Assembly: GCF_003112575.1 (NCBI RefSeq)
Contig: NZ_BEWC01000002.1
Location: 62,001-126,000 of the forward strand
Direction: 5' to 3'
DNA: 64,000 bases
Origin: Streptomyces ardesiacus
GTDB taxonomy: Bacteria > Actinomycetota > Actinomycetes > Streptomycetales > Streptomycetaceae
Position numbers and translations under genes: made by a program
Notes under the pieces: model-generated
The model's input: only the letters and a program-made list of their open reading frames with translations
Told to the model about the DNA's origin: nothing
Databases searched by the model: none
Shown: positions 45,584 through 54,356 of the stretch, piece by piece
Numbering within the stretch: the stretch's first letter is position 1
Layout of the letters: every line of letters starts with the position of its first letter

Positions 45584-46929
45584 GCGGCCACACCCACCTG
45601 CGAGGGATCGAGGTGCTTGGTGAAGGCAACGCCCGATGAGCTCAGGGCGCTCTGCGCGTCGAAGGTGGGGGACGCCGGCCCGGGTGCCATGACCTTGCCG
45701 TCGTCGGTGGCGCCGAAATAGTCCATGAACGGACCGACGACCGGAATGTCGCCGATCTTGAACTCGCCGTCCGTCCACCGGCCCTGGTCCCAGGTGCCGT
45801 TGTGCATGTTGGAGCCGATGCCCAGCGCGGCACCGGTCCACGTCGCAGCCTTGTCGACAGCGGTACCGGCGGCGACGAAGGACCATCCCTTGCCGGCCAT
45901 GCCCAGACCTCGCGCGGAGTTGGCGACGCCGCTGGGAAGCCCGCGCAGGCCGTTGAGGATGTTGCCGAACCGCACGTTGCCGAGGGCCTTCATGAAGCCG
46001 GAAGACAGCCGCAGTTCGCGCCCGGCGGTGACGAGGGCGCGGCCGGACTGAGCGAGCCGTGCTCCGGCCAGGCTGAGACCACCGGCGAACACGCCGACGG
46101 CGTCCCAAGCGATGGTCTCCCACGTCACGTCGGCCCCGCCGGCCTTGGCGGCCAGGTGGAAGGCGAGCGCGAGCCCCGCGATGACGAACGCGGCCACCCC
46201 CAGGCCGGAGAAGAAGATCGCGAGAACGCCGACGACCATGGCGATGTCCGCCAGTATGTCGCCGATCAGCTTCCAGAAGTTCGGGTCCGTGATGGTGTCC
46301 CAGGCGTCCGAGAGCAGATCGCCCACCGCGTCCAGAGCCTCCTCGAACCAGCCCGGCTCTGGAGGCGCGTCGTCGGCGGCGCCCTTGACCAGGCGCGTCA
46401 CGTCGGCCGCCGCCTGCCCGTGCTCGCTCTGGAGCGAGTACGCGCGGCTGCGGACCGCAGACAGCTCACCGGTGGCGGTCTCCAGGGACTGCTTGTTCTT
46501 CTTGGCCTCCTTCTCGTGCTTCTTCTCTTCCTCGTCCGACAGACCCGCGGTGGAGGAGGGCAGCGAATCCACCGCACTCTGGGCTGAGTTGACCCTGCCC
46601 ACGGCCTCCGCAGCTTCTTCTTCCAGCTTCCTCGCCCTGGACTGGAATCCGTCCAGTTGCCTTTCCCAGCTACTGAGGGCCCGGTGAGCCGCGTCCAGGG
46701 ACCCCAGGGCCTTCTTCAGATACGGGGGGACGGGCGCGTAGGTGTCCTGGAACACCGTGGCGGCCTTGCCCGCCCAAATGCCGTCCGCGGTTCCCATCTT
46801 GTTCAGCTCCGTCTGGGCCGTGTCGCTGCCGCTGGTGACACGGCCCACCGCCTTCACCAGATCCCGGACGGCCTCGAGATCGCCCGGTGCTGGATCGAAC
46901 CCCAGATTCGGGTATTTTTCGGAACTCAT
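45580..46929 (-). CDS. Large WXG-type effector-like protein C
   Basis: 449 residues, start at 46929. The N-terminal hairpin carries a canonical WXG turn in GTADGIWAGKAATVF (Trp-Ala-Gly). A coiled-coil-like region (~100-190) follows, then hydrophobic segments (IADIAMVVGVLAIFFSGLGV, AAFVIAGLALAFHLAAK) and a variable C-terminal ~190 residues (GLPSGVANSARGLGMAGKGW, then NMHNGTWDQGRWTDGEFKIG). It has the same overall plan as effector B with little identity in the C-terminus. No known toxin motif. Coupled to family X protein 3. Confidence 0.6.
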   Translation of the reverse strand: MSSEKYPNLGFDPAPGDLEAVRDLVKAVGRVTSGSDTAQTELNKMGTADGIWAGKAATVFQDTYAPVPPYLKKALGSLDAAHRALSSWERQLDGFQSRARKLEEEAAEAVGRVNSAQSAVDSLPSSTAGLSDEEEKKHEKEAKKNKQSLETATGELSAVRSRAYSLQSEHGQAAADVTRLVKGAADDAPPEPGWFEEALDAVGDLLSDAWDTITDPNFWKLIGDILADIAMVVGVLAIFFSGLGVAAFVIAGLALAFHLAAKAGGADVTWETIAWDAVGVFAGGLSLAGARLAQSGRALVTAGRELRLSSGFMKALGNVRFGNILNGLRGLPSGVANSARGLGMAGKGWSFVAAGTAVDKAATWTGAALGIGSNMHNGTWDQGRWTDGEFKIGDIPVVGPFMDYFGATDDGKVMAPGPASPTFDAQSALSSSGVAFTKHLDPSQVGVAA

Positions 46930-46964
46930 CGGACTTCTCCCCGTGCTTTTGTGCTAGCTGAGCC

Positions 46965-46975
46965 GGTAAGTTACC
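46965..46975. promoter_or_regulatory. Palindrome GGTAAGTTACC in divergent gap
   Basis: Perfect 5-1-5 palindrome within the 105-bp gap between effector C (minus) and family Y 2 (plus). The gap also holds CTAGCTGAG and a T-rich stretch. Candidate operator. Confidence 0.35.
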
Positions 46976-47034
46976 AGCGGCGCCCGTATGTCACGATGGG
47001 GCCGCCCCACGTACGAGCCGAGAAGGAGGCGGTC

Positions 47035-47631
47035 ATGGACGAACGGCATCTCCTCAACGAGCTGATGAAGGCTGTCGCGCAGGAGGCGGGCGAGTTCGTG
47101 GTCAGGCCGCATGTCCCCGGCCTGAAGAAGTTCGCGGCCTTCGCGTACGTGGCGGAGAGCTACGGATATCGCTATTCCGGACACGCCCCTGGGAACGCGG
47201 CCCTGAACAATCCCTTCTTCCTGTTCGTCCGCATGCCGGACGCCCGTGAGCGGGCCGCCGCTCTCCAGGCGGCCCCGCGGGATGCTCATGGCGGGTTCCC
47301 TCTCCCCGGCATGCGGCCGGGGCTCGGTCTCACACCTGTCCCGGAAGCGCGCCCCCACGTAGGGCTTCTCTACTCACAGATGGTCGTGGAGGCGAGTGGC
47401 CGGTACAACCCGCGAGTCCTGAGCAACATCCTCATCCTGCCGGTCGTCATGGCGATCTTCCTGATCTTCCCGGGGTACTCGGTGAAGAACGTACTCATCG
47501 CGGTGGGAATCTGGGTGGTCTTCTTCGTCTTCTACCTCGTCGGCCTCGGTGTGACGCGACAGCGTAGACGCACACATCTCGGCCGCCTGGCCGCCGCGGG
47601 CGTGCAGTGGCCGCCGCAGGTCGGGACGTGA
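47035..47631 (+). CDS. Family Y two-TM membrane protein 2
   Basis: 198 residues from ATG 47035, with AAGGAGG 5 nt upstream. The longer frame upstream overlaps the opposite-strand effector gene. Shares FAYVAESYGYRYSG with the protein at 44245. Two TMs (NILILPVVMAIFLIFPGY and VLIAVGIWVVFFVFYLVGLG) and a basic RQRRRTHLG tail. Surrounded by WXG100 and effector-like genes; converges on WXG100 D with 4 bp between stops. Confidence 0.55.
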   Translation: MDERHLLNELMKAVAQEAGEFVVRPHVPGLKKFAAFAYVAESYGYRYSGHAPGNAALNNPFFLFVRMPDARERAAALQAAPRDAHGGFPLPGMRPGLGLTPVPEARPHVGLLYSQMVVEASGRYNPRVLSNILILPVVMAIFLIFPGYSVKNVLIAVGIWVVFFVFYLVGLGVTRQRRRTHLGRLAAAGVQWPPQVGT

Positions 47632-47635
47632 GCGT

Positions 47636-47941
47636 TCACTTCTTGGCCTGCGCCGCCGATTTCTTGAGTTCGTCGTAGAGCGCCTGATCCATCTTGAGGA
47701 ATTCTTCGGACGCCTTGTTGGCGAACTTGGAGACGCCCTTCGTGAGCTTCGACAACTGCCCGAATCCGTAGTCCCACGAATCGGCAAAGTCGTCGCAGGC
47801 TGACTGCAAGTCGGAGTGGCCGACCTGGCTGGAGTCCGCCCGCTTCATTTCCTGCGACGCCTCCTTCATGCGGCCGCCGCTGTTCTCGAGGGTTTTCGCC
47901 ATCTCCTTGACCTCGTCGGAGAAGAATTTCAGGAAGGACAT
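47636..47941 (-). CDS. WXG100-family protein D
   Basis: 101 residues. A helical hairpin with DSWDYGFGQLSK at the turn (Trp-x-x-Gly), then a second helix with EEFLKMDQALYDELKKSA, an FxxxD/YDEL tail typical of WXG100 export signals. AT-rich relative to its neighbours. Third gene of the minus-strand cassette lipoprotein - secreted protein - WXG100, 20 bp after the secreted-protein stop. Confidence 0.75.
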   Translation of the reverse strand: MSFLKFFSDEVKEMAKTLENSGGRMKEASQEMKRADSSQVGHSDLQSACDDFADSWDYGFGQLSKLTKGVSKFANKASEEFLKMDQALYDELKKSAAQAKK

Positions 47942-47961
47942 GCGTCTGCTCCGTGTGGTGT

Positions 47962-49047
47962 TCAGCGGTTGACCGACTGGATCTCCTGGACGGTGACGGC
48001 CTGCGCGTTCTCGAAGGTGCCGTCGGGCAGGTCGCCGCCCGCGCCGCCGGTTCCGGTCCAGGCGATGTCCCAGGTGATGGTGGCCTTGAGGCTGAAGGTG
48101 CCGTCACCCGAGGAGCGGAGGTACTTGATGCCACAGGGCGGGGTGCGGTCGGCCTTGCCCTGGGCGTAGGGCTCGCCGACGGCGCCGCCGTCGATCGTGC
48201 ACTCGCCGGAAGCGGGGTAGGTCTCGGCGTCCGGGGTGCCCGGCTCCAGCTTGAGCGACACCGGCTTGGCCGTGGTCGTCGCCGACAGGTTGAGGCCGGG
48301 GGCATTGAGGGTCGCCGTGGCCTGGACCTCGTGGAAGTCGGCCTGGTCGAGCCAGGCCCAGGTCGGCAGGTTCACCTTGGTGGCTGCGGCGGGGGCGAGG
48401 GTGACCTCGGTGCCGGGGAGTTCCATGTGCTGGTAGGCGAGGGCCGCGAGTATCTCCGGGGTGATGGCTTCCTCGTACTGGGGTGGCGGGGCGTCGCCGT
48501 TGTCGACCCAGAAGGGGAGTTCGGTGCAGGAGTTCCGCTTGAGGAAGTCGGGTTCGTCGGGATTCGCGACGCCGGCCCAGAACATTCCCTCGCCGTCCTT
48601 GTCGACGTTGTAGTCCTCGTACCCGGGGTGGTCCTCCCAGCCGAATCCGTCCTCGTAATGGGACTTCGTCTGAGCGATCGCCGCACCCGGCGTCCCCGTC
48701 ATACCGGGCGCGCTCGCCGCCTCCTTGATCTCGGCGGACATCTTCTTCTTGAAGTCCTCGGCACCGAGGTAGGGGGCGTACCAGCAGGGCGGCGGGGACC
48801 AGTTCACGTTCGCGGACTTCACGTTGCCGCGCCCGCCGCCGGGGGCTACGGAGCCGGAGTACTGGATGCGGGCGGCGGCGTAGATGCCGGTCTTGTCGGT
48901 GCCGCCCGACTGCTCCGTGCTGGAGCCCTCGGTATTGCTCGGCTGTTCTCCCGCGTAGGCAGGAGTCGCGAGGGAGATACTCAAGGCCAACAACAGGCCC
49001 GTCGCGCAGGTGTGAAGAGCTGCTCGTCGTGACCTGGTCACTGGCAC
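47962..49047 (-). CDS. Secreted Cys/Trp-rich protein S1 (unknown family)
   Basis: About 361 residues. A Sec-type signal peptide (VTRSRRAALHT, hydrophobic core, ATPAYA cleavage) is followed by a mature domain with WSPPPCWYAP, EGMFWAG, PFWVDNG, LPTWAWLDQ, TPPCGIKYLRSS and a C-terminal TVQEIQSVNR. A paralogue with the same motifs lies at 57707, and a remnant at 60166. GTG 49047 has GGGGAAGG 7 nt upstream; GTG 49041 overlaps the lipoprotein stop. Mostly beta-rich, with at least four conserved cysteines. Extracellular, function unknown. Confidence 0.6.
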   Translation of the reverse strand: MPVTRSRRAALHTCATGLLLALSISLATPAYAGEQPSNTEGSSTEQSGGTDKTGIYAAARIQYSGSVAPGGGRGNVKSANVNWSPPPCWYAPYLGAEDFKKKMSAEIKEAASAPGMTGTPGAAIAQTKSHYEDGFGWEDHPGYEDYNVDKDGEGMFWAGVANPDEPDFLKRNSCTELPFWVDNGDAPPPQYEEAITPEILAALAYQHMELPGTEVTLAPAAATKVNLPTWAWLDQADFHEVQATATLNAPGLNLSATTTAKPVSLKLEPGTPDAETYPASGECTIDGGAVGEPYAQGKADRTPPCGIKYLRSSGDGTFSLKATITWDIAWTGTGGAGGDLPDGTFENAQAVTVQEIQSVNR

Positions 49048-49709
49048 TTGGCTGCCTTCCCCTCGACGAACACCTTCGACGCCTGCCACAGTTCATCCCC
49101 GGTGGGAACCTTGACCATGATGATCTTGAAGTAGTCGTAATCCGTGATGCTGGGTGCGCCCTTCAGGATCTTTCCGGTCTTGATCTCCTTAGAATAGAAC
49201 TTGCTCGAGTCCACGCAGAAGGCGACCTCGACCGAATTCCCGTTGGGGGCGGACCGGGTGGTCGCCTGGTAGTGGCGCCGGGTGCCGGTCGATGTCCAGT
49301 CCCCTTCGAGCCTGGCGTTGATCTGCGTTCGCGCGTACTTCAGGCCGTCATCGGTGGCATAGGCGGCCAAGGATGCGTCCTTGGCCGTGCGCTTGTCGAC
49401 GCCCCGATAGATCGCGCGGATGAAGTTCGCCGCATCCTCCATGGCGGCTGCTTCATTCTTGTCCTTGGGGGTCTTCCAGTCGAAGACCAAGTTCATGTCC
49501 TTGGGCAGCGACAGGTCCACACCGTCCGGCTTGTCCTCCGCCGGCGCCGTCGAGGGTGTCGCGGACTCCTTCGGGGTCTCCGTCGACTGGTCGGCCCCCG
49601 CGATCTTGTCGTTGTCGCTGGACTTGTCGTCCCCGCCCCCGCAGGCCGTCAGCAGCAGGGCTGCTGAGGCGACGAGCGCGGCAGCAACGGGCAAAGAGCG
49701 GCGCTTCAC
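49038..49709 (-). CDS. Lipoprotein L1 (unknown family)
   Basis: 223 residues from GTG 49709, with GGGGAG upstream. Lipobox LLLTAC (Cys23), then an Asp/Ser/Thr-rich spacer and a compact domain with NLVFDWKTPKD, FCVDSSKFYSKEIKTGK and a final Cys. The paralogue at 57048 has NLVFDPEITGD and YCADESKGYTKDTKTGK, so the fold is shared. It overlaps the start of S1. The plan recalls small NTF2-like lipoproteins, but I would not assign it. Anchored outside the membrane. Confidence 0.6.
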   Translation of the reverse strand: MKRRSLPVAAALVASAALLLTACGGGDDKSSDNDKIAGADQSTETPKESATPSTAPAEDKPDGVDLSLPKDMNLVFDWKTPKDKNEAAAMEDAANFIRAIYRGVDKRTAKDASLAAYATDDGLKYARTQINARLEGDWTSTGTRRHYQATTRSAPNGNSVEVAFCVDSSKFYSKEIKTGKILKGAPSITDYDYFKIIMVKVPTGDELWQASKVFVEGKAAKCQ

Positions 49710-50160
49710 AGTGGACTCCCCGTGAGACAGAAGTGCGGTCGAGACCAACGACGGTATCCAGGGGGTTCCTGGTTTCGCCAGGGTGAATGGCCGAAGGGCC
49801 GTCAACCGTGCTAACCGAGCCGCGCCTTCACCACCGCCGACGGCAGCCTCGCGTCTCCCGCGCCCACCGCGTGCCCGCCCCGTCACCGGTCCGAGCGAAG
49901 ATCATGGCACGGGTGGCCGGCTCCCTCGTGAGTGAATCGTGCAGGGGTGATGGGCGCAGCGTGACGAAGGGCACGCGGACGGCGTCCGGCTCTGGTCGTC
50001 CGTGATTCGCGCGAGCACAGTAGAGGTGGCCGCTCGGCGGGCGGTGCTCAAGGGGCCTGCCAGGGTGCGAAGTTGCAGATGAGTAATGGTGCGCGGGGTG
50101 AGGGGGCAAGGGGTGGGCGTGCCTTGAGGGGCTTATGTGCGGCTGATACGGTGCGATGGC
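49710..50160. other. Large intergenic region before the Tad operon
   Basis: About 450 bp with no gene that looks real; short frames here lack ribosome sites and codon bias. It must carry the L1 promoter on the minus strand. No tRNA or strong hairpin was seen. G-rich runs (GGGGTGAGGGGGCAAGGGG near 50095-50112) directly precede the Tad promoter. Confidence 0.5.
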
Positions 50161-50189
50161 TTGACACTCGCCGTACTGCCGGTTATTCG
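50161..50189 (+). promoter_or_regulatory. Promoter of the Tad operon
   Basis: TTGACA (50161-50166), a 17-bp spacer and TATTCG (50184-50189). The predicted mRNA leader is about 155 nt. Confidence 0.55.
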
Positions 50190-50283
50190 CCCGGGTCGGG
50201 TGGGTGCGTCAGGGGATGTCCCGGGACGCCACCGGTCGGGCGGGCGCGGGCGAAGTGTCCGAAATGGCAGATGATTCCGCTTA

Positions 50284-50304
50284 CTTGGGCGATAGGCGCC
50301 CGAG
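50284..50304 (+). other. Hairpin in Tad operon leader
   Basis: CTTGGGCG (50284-50291) pairs with CGCCCGAG (50297-50304) around ATAGG with one G-T wobble. It lies inside the predicted untranslated leader, so it may affect translation or stability. No known riboswitch recognised. Confidence 0.35.
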
Positions 50305-50350
50305 TGGGTACGGGGCAGACAATTCTCTTGGTTGTACGGGGAGCGGTTGC

Positions 50351-51076
50351 GTGAAGATCCAGGAGCGTACGGGGGCGGGCGCGGGACGTTCCGCGGCTCC
50401 GGCTCAGCCGTCGGTCGGTGACCGGCTTCCCAGCCCTCCTCGCGAGCGCAAACCGGCGCTGGCCGCGCTGGCCGTGCTGCTGATCCTGCTGGGCGCGCTC
50501 GGCGCGACGATGCTCGTGCTGCAGGTCGGTGACCGGGTCGAGGCGATCCAGGTGACGGCGGACATCAAGCCCGGCGCGTCCATCACCGAGGACAACATCA
50601 AGGTCGTCATGGTCAACGACGACTCCGGCGCCCACTTCGTGCCCTGGGACCAGCGGGCGAGCCTGATGAAGCTCCAGGCCAAGTCCACGATCTACAGCGG
50701 CACCGTCGTCGTCGGCGAGATGTTCGGCGCCAAGGCGCAGATGCCCGAGGGCAAGGCGTCGGTCGGTCTGGCGCTCAAGGACGGCCAGTACTACGCGGAC
50801 ATCAAGAGCGGTGACACGGTCGCCGCGTACCGGGTCGGCACGAGCGGTTCCAGCTCCAGCAGCTCCGACTCGTCCGACAAGGACTCGTCGTCCTCCTCCT
50901 CCGGCAACGGGTTCATCGCCAACGCCTCGGTGGAGAACGTGAAGGGGGAGGGCGACGCCACCGTGAGCACCGGCGGCAAGTCCATCACCCTCCTCGTCGA
51001 CGAAGGCGACGCGGCCGCCCTCGCCTCGGCCTCGTCCGCGGGCGAGGTCGCCCTCGTGCGCATCACCGCCAAGTAG
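50351..51076 (+). CDS. SAF-domain pilus assembly protein (CpaB/RcpC-like)
   Basis: 241 residues from GTG 50351, with GGGGAG 7 nt upstream. A basic, Pro-rich N-terminus, one TM (ALAALAVLLILLGALGATML), then a SAF domain (VTADIKPGASITEDNI through STIYSGTVVVGE). A Ser/Asp low-complexity insert (~175-200) precedes a final beta domain. CpaB family members assemble the outer part of Tad systems; in Gram-positives they are anchored and act outside. First gene of the operon. Confidence 0.75.
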   Translation: MKIQERTGAGAGRSAAPAQPSVGDRLPSPPRERKPALAALAVLLILLGALGATMLVLQVGDRVEAIQVTADIKPGASITEDNIKVVMVNDDSGAHFVPWDQRASLMKLQAKSTIYSGTVVVGEMFGAKAQMPEGKASVGLALKDGQYYADIKSGDTVAAYRVGTSGSSSSSSDSSDKDSSSSSSGNGFIANASVENVKGEGDATVSTGGKSITLLVDEGDAAALASASSAGEVALVRITAK

Positions 51077-51094
51077 AAGGCGACCGAAGAAGCC

Positions 51095-51985
51095 ATGGCC
51101 CTCATCGCCCTCGCCGCCGACAAGGGTTCCCCCGGCGTCACCACCGCGGCCGTCGCCCTCGCGGCGGTCTGGCCGCGCCGCGTCCTGCTCGCCGAGACCG
51201 ACCCGGCGGGCGGCGACCTGGTGTACCGGTCCGCCGCCGCGCACGGCGGACCGCTGAACCCGAACACCGGCATGCTGTCGATCGCCGCGACCGCCCGCCG
51301 CGGCCTCGTGCCCGACCAGCTCTGGGACCACGTGCAGCCGCTCAGCGGCGGCCTGGAGGTGCTGGTCGGACTCGGCATCGCCGAGCAGGCCGCCGGGCTC
51401 GCGGGCCTGTGGCCCACGCTCGGCCGGGCCTTCGCCTCCCTCGCCGACTCCCCGAACGCGCCCGCCGACGTCATCGCCGACTGCGGCCGCGTCAGCGGGG
51501 ACTCCCCGGTGACCGAGCTGTTCCCGCACGCCGCCCTCGTCCTCCTGCTGTCCCGCACCGAGCCGGAGGCCATCGCCCGGGTCCGCGACCGTGCCGCCGC
51601 CCTGTCCAACAAGCTGCACGGCGGACCCCGCGGCGCGTCGAGCCTCGGCCTGCCGCTGGTCGGCGTCGTCCTCGTCGCCGACACCAACAACGCCGCCAAG
51701 CTCTCCGGCCAGGTCAACGACATGCTGGTGCACGCCCAGACCGGGGCCCGCGTGGTCGGCACGATCGCCGACGACCCGGCCGGGGCCGACCAGCTGGCCG
51801 GGCGCAGGCGCGGACGGCTGGAGAAGTCGCTGCTCATCCGCTCGGCCCGCAAGGTCGCCTCGGACCTGTACCAGCAGTTCGGCGCCGCCTGGTCCCTGCC
51901 CACCGGTCCCGGCGCCGCAGGTCACGCCGGTCCCGGCCCGGCGGGTCCGGCCGGCACGTCAGGCCACGCGGGGGCCGGCCGATGA
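51095..51985 (+). CDS. CpaE/MinD-like pilus assembly ATPase homologue with altered P-loop
   Basis: 296 residues, MinD/ParA-like fold as in TadZ/CpaE. The P-loop reads KGSPGVTTAA, where the usual KGGxGKTT has Val in place of the catalytic Lys. A Walker-B-like strand is VIADCGRVSGDSP. TadZ/CpaE proteins place the Tad machine in the cell and often have degenerate ATP sites, so this loss fits the family. The stop overlaps the ATG of tadA. Confidence 0.78.
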   Translation: MALIALAADKGSPGVTTAAVALAAVWPRRVLLAETDPAGGDLVYRSAAAHGGPLNPNTGMLSIAATARRGLVPDQLWDHVQPLSGGLEVLVGLGIAEQAAGLAGLWPTLGRAFASLADSPNAPADVIADCGRVSGDSPVTELFPHAALVLLLSRTEPEAIARVRDRAAALSNKLHGGPRGASSLGLPLVGVVLVADTNNAAKLSGQVNDMLVHAQTGARVVGTIADDPAGADQLAGRRRGRLEKSLLIRSARKVASDLYQQFGAAWSLPTGPGAAGHAGPGPAGPAGTSGHAGAGR

Positions 51986-53289
51986 CCGCTGTCGACCACT
52001 CGTTGGTCAAGCGGTTCCGGCAGGACGCCGGTGACCGCATCGCCGAGCAGCGCCGCCAGGACCAGGCCGCCGGCGTGCCCCCGATGTCCACCGAGGACGA
52101 ACGGCACTACGCCCGCGCCGTCATCGCGCAGATACTCGAGGAGTACGCCCGCGCCGAGATCAACGCCGGGCGCACGCCGCCGGACGCGGAGACCGAGGAG
52201 GCGTACGCGGCGGCCGTGCACGCCGCGCTGTTCGGCGTGGGGCGCCTCCAGCCGCTGCTCGACGACCCCGAGGTCGAGAACATCGACATCAACGGCTGCG
52301 ACCACGTCTTCGTCGGCTACTCCGACGGGCGCGAGGTGCGCGGCGAGCCGGTCGCCGAGACCGACGAGGAACTCATCGAGCTGATCCAGATCCTCGGCGC
52401 CTACTCGGGCCTGTCCTCCCGCCCCTTCGACTCCGCCAACCCGCAGCTGGACCTCAGGCTGCCGGACGGTTCGCGTCTGTCGGCGGTCATGGACGTCGCC
52501 CGGCGCCCGGCGCTGTCCATCCGCCGCGCCCGCCTGGGCAAGGTCTTCATCTCCGACCTGGTCGGCAACGGCACCCTCACCCCCGAGCTGGGCCACTTCC
52601 TGGCCTGCGCGGTCCGGGCCCGCAAGAACATCATGATCGCGGGCGCCACCAACGCCGGCAAGACGACGCTGCTGCGTGCCCTCGCCAACGAGATCCCGCC
52701 GAACGAACGCCTGATCACCGTCGAGCGCGCGCTGGAGCTGGGCCTCGACACCTTCCCCGAACTCCACCCCAACGTCGTGGCGTTCGAGGAGCGGCTGCCC
52801 AACTCCGAGGGCCAGGGCGCCATCAGCATGGCCGAGCTGGTCCGCCGTTCCCTGCGCATGAACCCCTCCCGCGTCATCGTCGGCGAGGTGCTCGGCGACG
52901 AGATCGTCACCATGCTGAACGCGATGTCGCAGGGCAACGACGGCTCGCTCTCCACCATCCACGCCAACAGCTCGCACGAGGTCTTCAACCGCATCTCCAC
53001 GTACGCCCTCCAGGCGGCCGAGCGGCTGCCGATCGAGGCCAGCCAGATGCTGGTGGCGGGCGCCGTCAACTTCGTTGTCTTCGTCCAGCGGCGCAACGAC
53101 TTCCACAACGGCGGACGCCTCCAGCGCATGGTCACCTCGGTCCGCGAGGTCAACGGCGTGGACGGGCGCGTGCTGTCCAGCGAGGTGTTCGCCGAGACCG
53201 CCGACGGCCAGGTCGTCCCGCACGCCCCCATCGCCTGCCTGGAGGAACTCATCGCCTACGGCTACCGGCCCAACGGAACGTGGGGGTGA
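51982..53289 (+). CDS. tadA: Tad secretion ATPase TadA/CpaF
   Basis: 435 residues. Type II/IV secretion ATPase of the CpaF family. Walker A GATNAGKTTLLR, Asp box/Walker B SRVIVGEVLGDE and the His box STIHANSSHEVF are intact. N-terminal helical region (~1-100) as in other CpaF. The ATG overlaps the upstream stop. Hydrolyses ATP to power pilus extension and retraction with TadB and TadC. Confidence 0.93.
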   Translation: MTAVDHSLVKRFRQDAGDRIAEQRRQDQAAGVPPMSTEDERHYARAVIAQILEEYARAEINAGRTPPDAETEEAYAAAVHAALFGVGRLQPLLDDPEVENIDINGCDHVFVGYSDGREVRGEPVAETDEELIELIQILGAYSGLSSRPFDSANPQLDLRLPDGSRLSAVMDVARRPALSIRRARLGKVFISDLVGNGTLTPELGHFLACAVRARKNIMIAGATNAGKTTLLRALANEIPPNERLITVERALELGLDTFPELHPNVVAFEERLPNSEGQGAISMAELVRRSLRMNPSRVIVGEVLGDEIVTMLNAMSQGNDGSLSTIHANSSHEVFNRISTYALQAAERLPIEASQMLVAGAVNFVVFVQRRNDFHNGGRLQRMVTSVREVNGVDGRVLSSEVFAETADGQVVPHAPIACLEELIAYGYRPNGTWG

Positions 53290-53297
53290 GGGGACGG

Positions 53298-54356
53298 ATG
53301 GAGATGACGACCCCCACGACCCCCACGACCACCACGCTCGCGGCACTGGACTCGCTCGGCTCCATGGGCGGACTGTTCTCCACCACGGTCCTGTACGCCC
53401 TCGGCTGCGGTGTCGCCGTCGGTGGCGGCCTGGCCCTGTTCCTCGTCGCCGTACGCGGACTGCCCGCCAAGCCCGAGCACGAGAAGCGGCAGGCCAGTGA
53501 GCGCGTCAACGAGCTGATCCGCTGGGCGGGCCGGCGCGGCTCCGCCGCGGTCATCGTCGGTCTCGTCGTCCTGCTGCTGACCCGCTGGGCGGTGCTCGGC
53601 ATCGCGGCCGGTGTCCTCGTCTTCTTCTGGGACCGCCTCTTCGGCGGCGCCGCGGAGGAACGCGCCGCCATGAAGCGGGTCGAGGCGCTCGCCTCCTGGA
53701 CGGAGTCGCTGCGCGACACCATCGCGGGCGCGGTCGGCCTGGAGCAGGCCATCCCCGCCTCGGCCCGCGCCGCGGCCCCGGTCCTCCGTCCCCACCTGGA
53801 CGCCCTCGTCGACCGGCTGCGCTCGCGCACCCCGCTGCCCGACGCGCTCCAGCACCTCGCCGACGAGATCGACGACGCGTCCGCCGACATCATCGTCGCG
53901 GCGCTGATCCTCAACGCGCGGCTGCGCGGCCCGGGTCTGCGGCAGGTGCTCGGCGCGCTCGCCAAGTCGGCGCGCGAGGAGGTCGACATGCGCCAGCGCG
54001 TGATGGCCCAGCGCGCCTCGACCCGCCGCTCCGTGCAGATCGTCGTCGCGGTGTCGGTGCTCTTCGTCCTCGGCCTGTCCATCTTCAACCGCGACTTCGT
54101 CGAGCCGTACAGCTCACCCGTCGGTCAGCTCGTACTGGCCTGCGTGTGCGGCCTGTTCGCCCTCGGCTTCTGGTGGATGCGCAAGCTGTCCACCATCGAG
54201 ACGCCGGACCGCTTCCTGGTCCGCGACAGCGCCGACGTCCAGTTCGTCCGGCCCCGCACGCCGGGTCAGCCGGGTCAGCCGGGACAGCCCGTACAGCGCC
54301 TGCCGCAACCGGCTCAGCCGTCGGCGGCGTCTGGGGACGAGGGGGGACGACGATGA
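53298..54356 (+). CDS. tadB: Tad inner-membrane platform protein TadB
   Basis: 352 residues from ATG 53298, with GAGGGG upstream; ATG 53304 is possible. Type II secretion F-domain pattern: cytoplasmic helical domain (EALASWTESLRDTIAGAVGLE, then TPLPDALQHLADEID) between TM pairs at the N-terminus and C-terminus. The Pro/Gln-rich C-terminal tail (PGQPGQPGQPVQ) is unusual. Stop overlaps the ATG of tadC. Confidence 0.88.
   Translation: MEMTTPTTPTTTTLAALDSLGSMGGLFSTTVLYALGCGVAVGGGLALFLVAVRGLPAKPEHEKRQASERVNELIRWAGRRGSAAVIVGLVVLLLTRWAVLGIAAGVLVFFWDRLFGGAAEERAAMKRVEALASWTESLRDTIAGAVGLEQAIPASARAAAPVLRPHLDALVDRLRSRTPLPDALQHLADEIDDASADIIVAALILNARLRGPGLRQVLGALAKSAREEVDMRQRVMAQRASTRRSVQIVVAVSVLFVLGLSIFNRDFVEPYSSPVGQLVLACVCGLFALGFWWMRKLSTIETPDRFLVRDSADVQFVRPRTPGQPGQPGQPVQRLPQPAQPSAASGDEGGRR

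Noticed and set aside
34716-49047. Calling the locus a canonical ESX/type VII cluster
   Set aside because: No EccB, EccD, EccE or mycosin gene is present within the window, so only a type VII-like label is supported.
50073-50354. 93-codon frame in the gap before the Tad operon
   Set aside because: It spans the predicted Tad promoter and has no ribosome site or codon bias; taken as chance.
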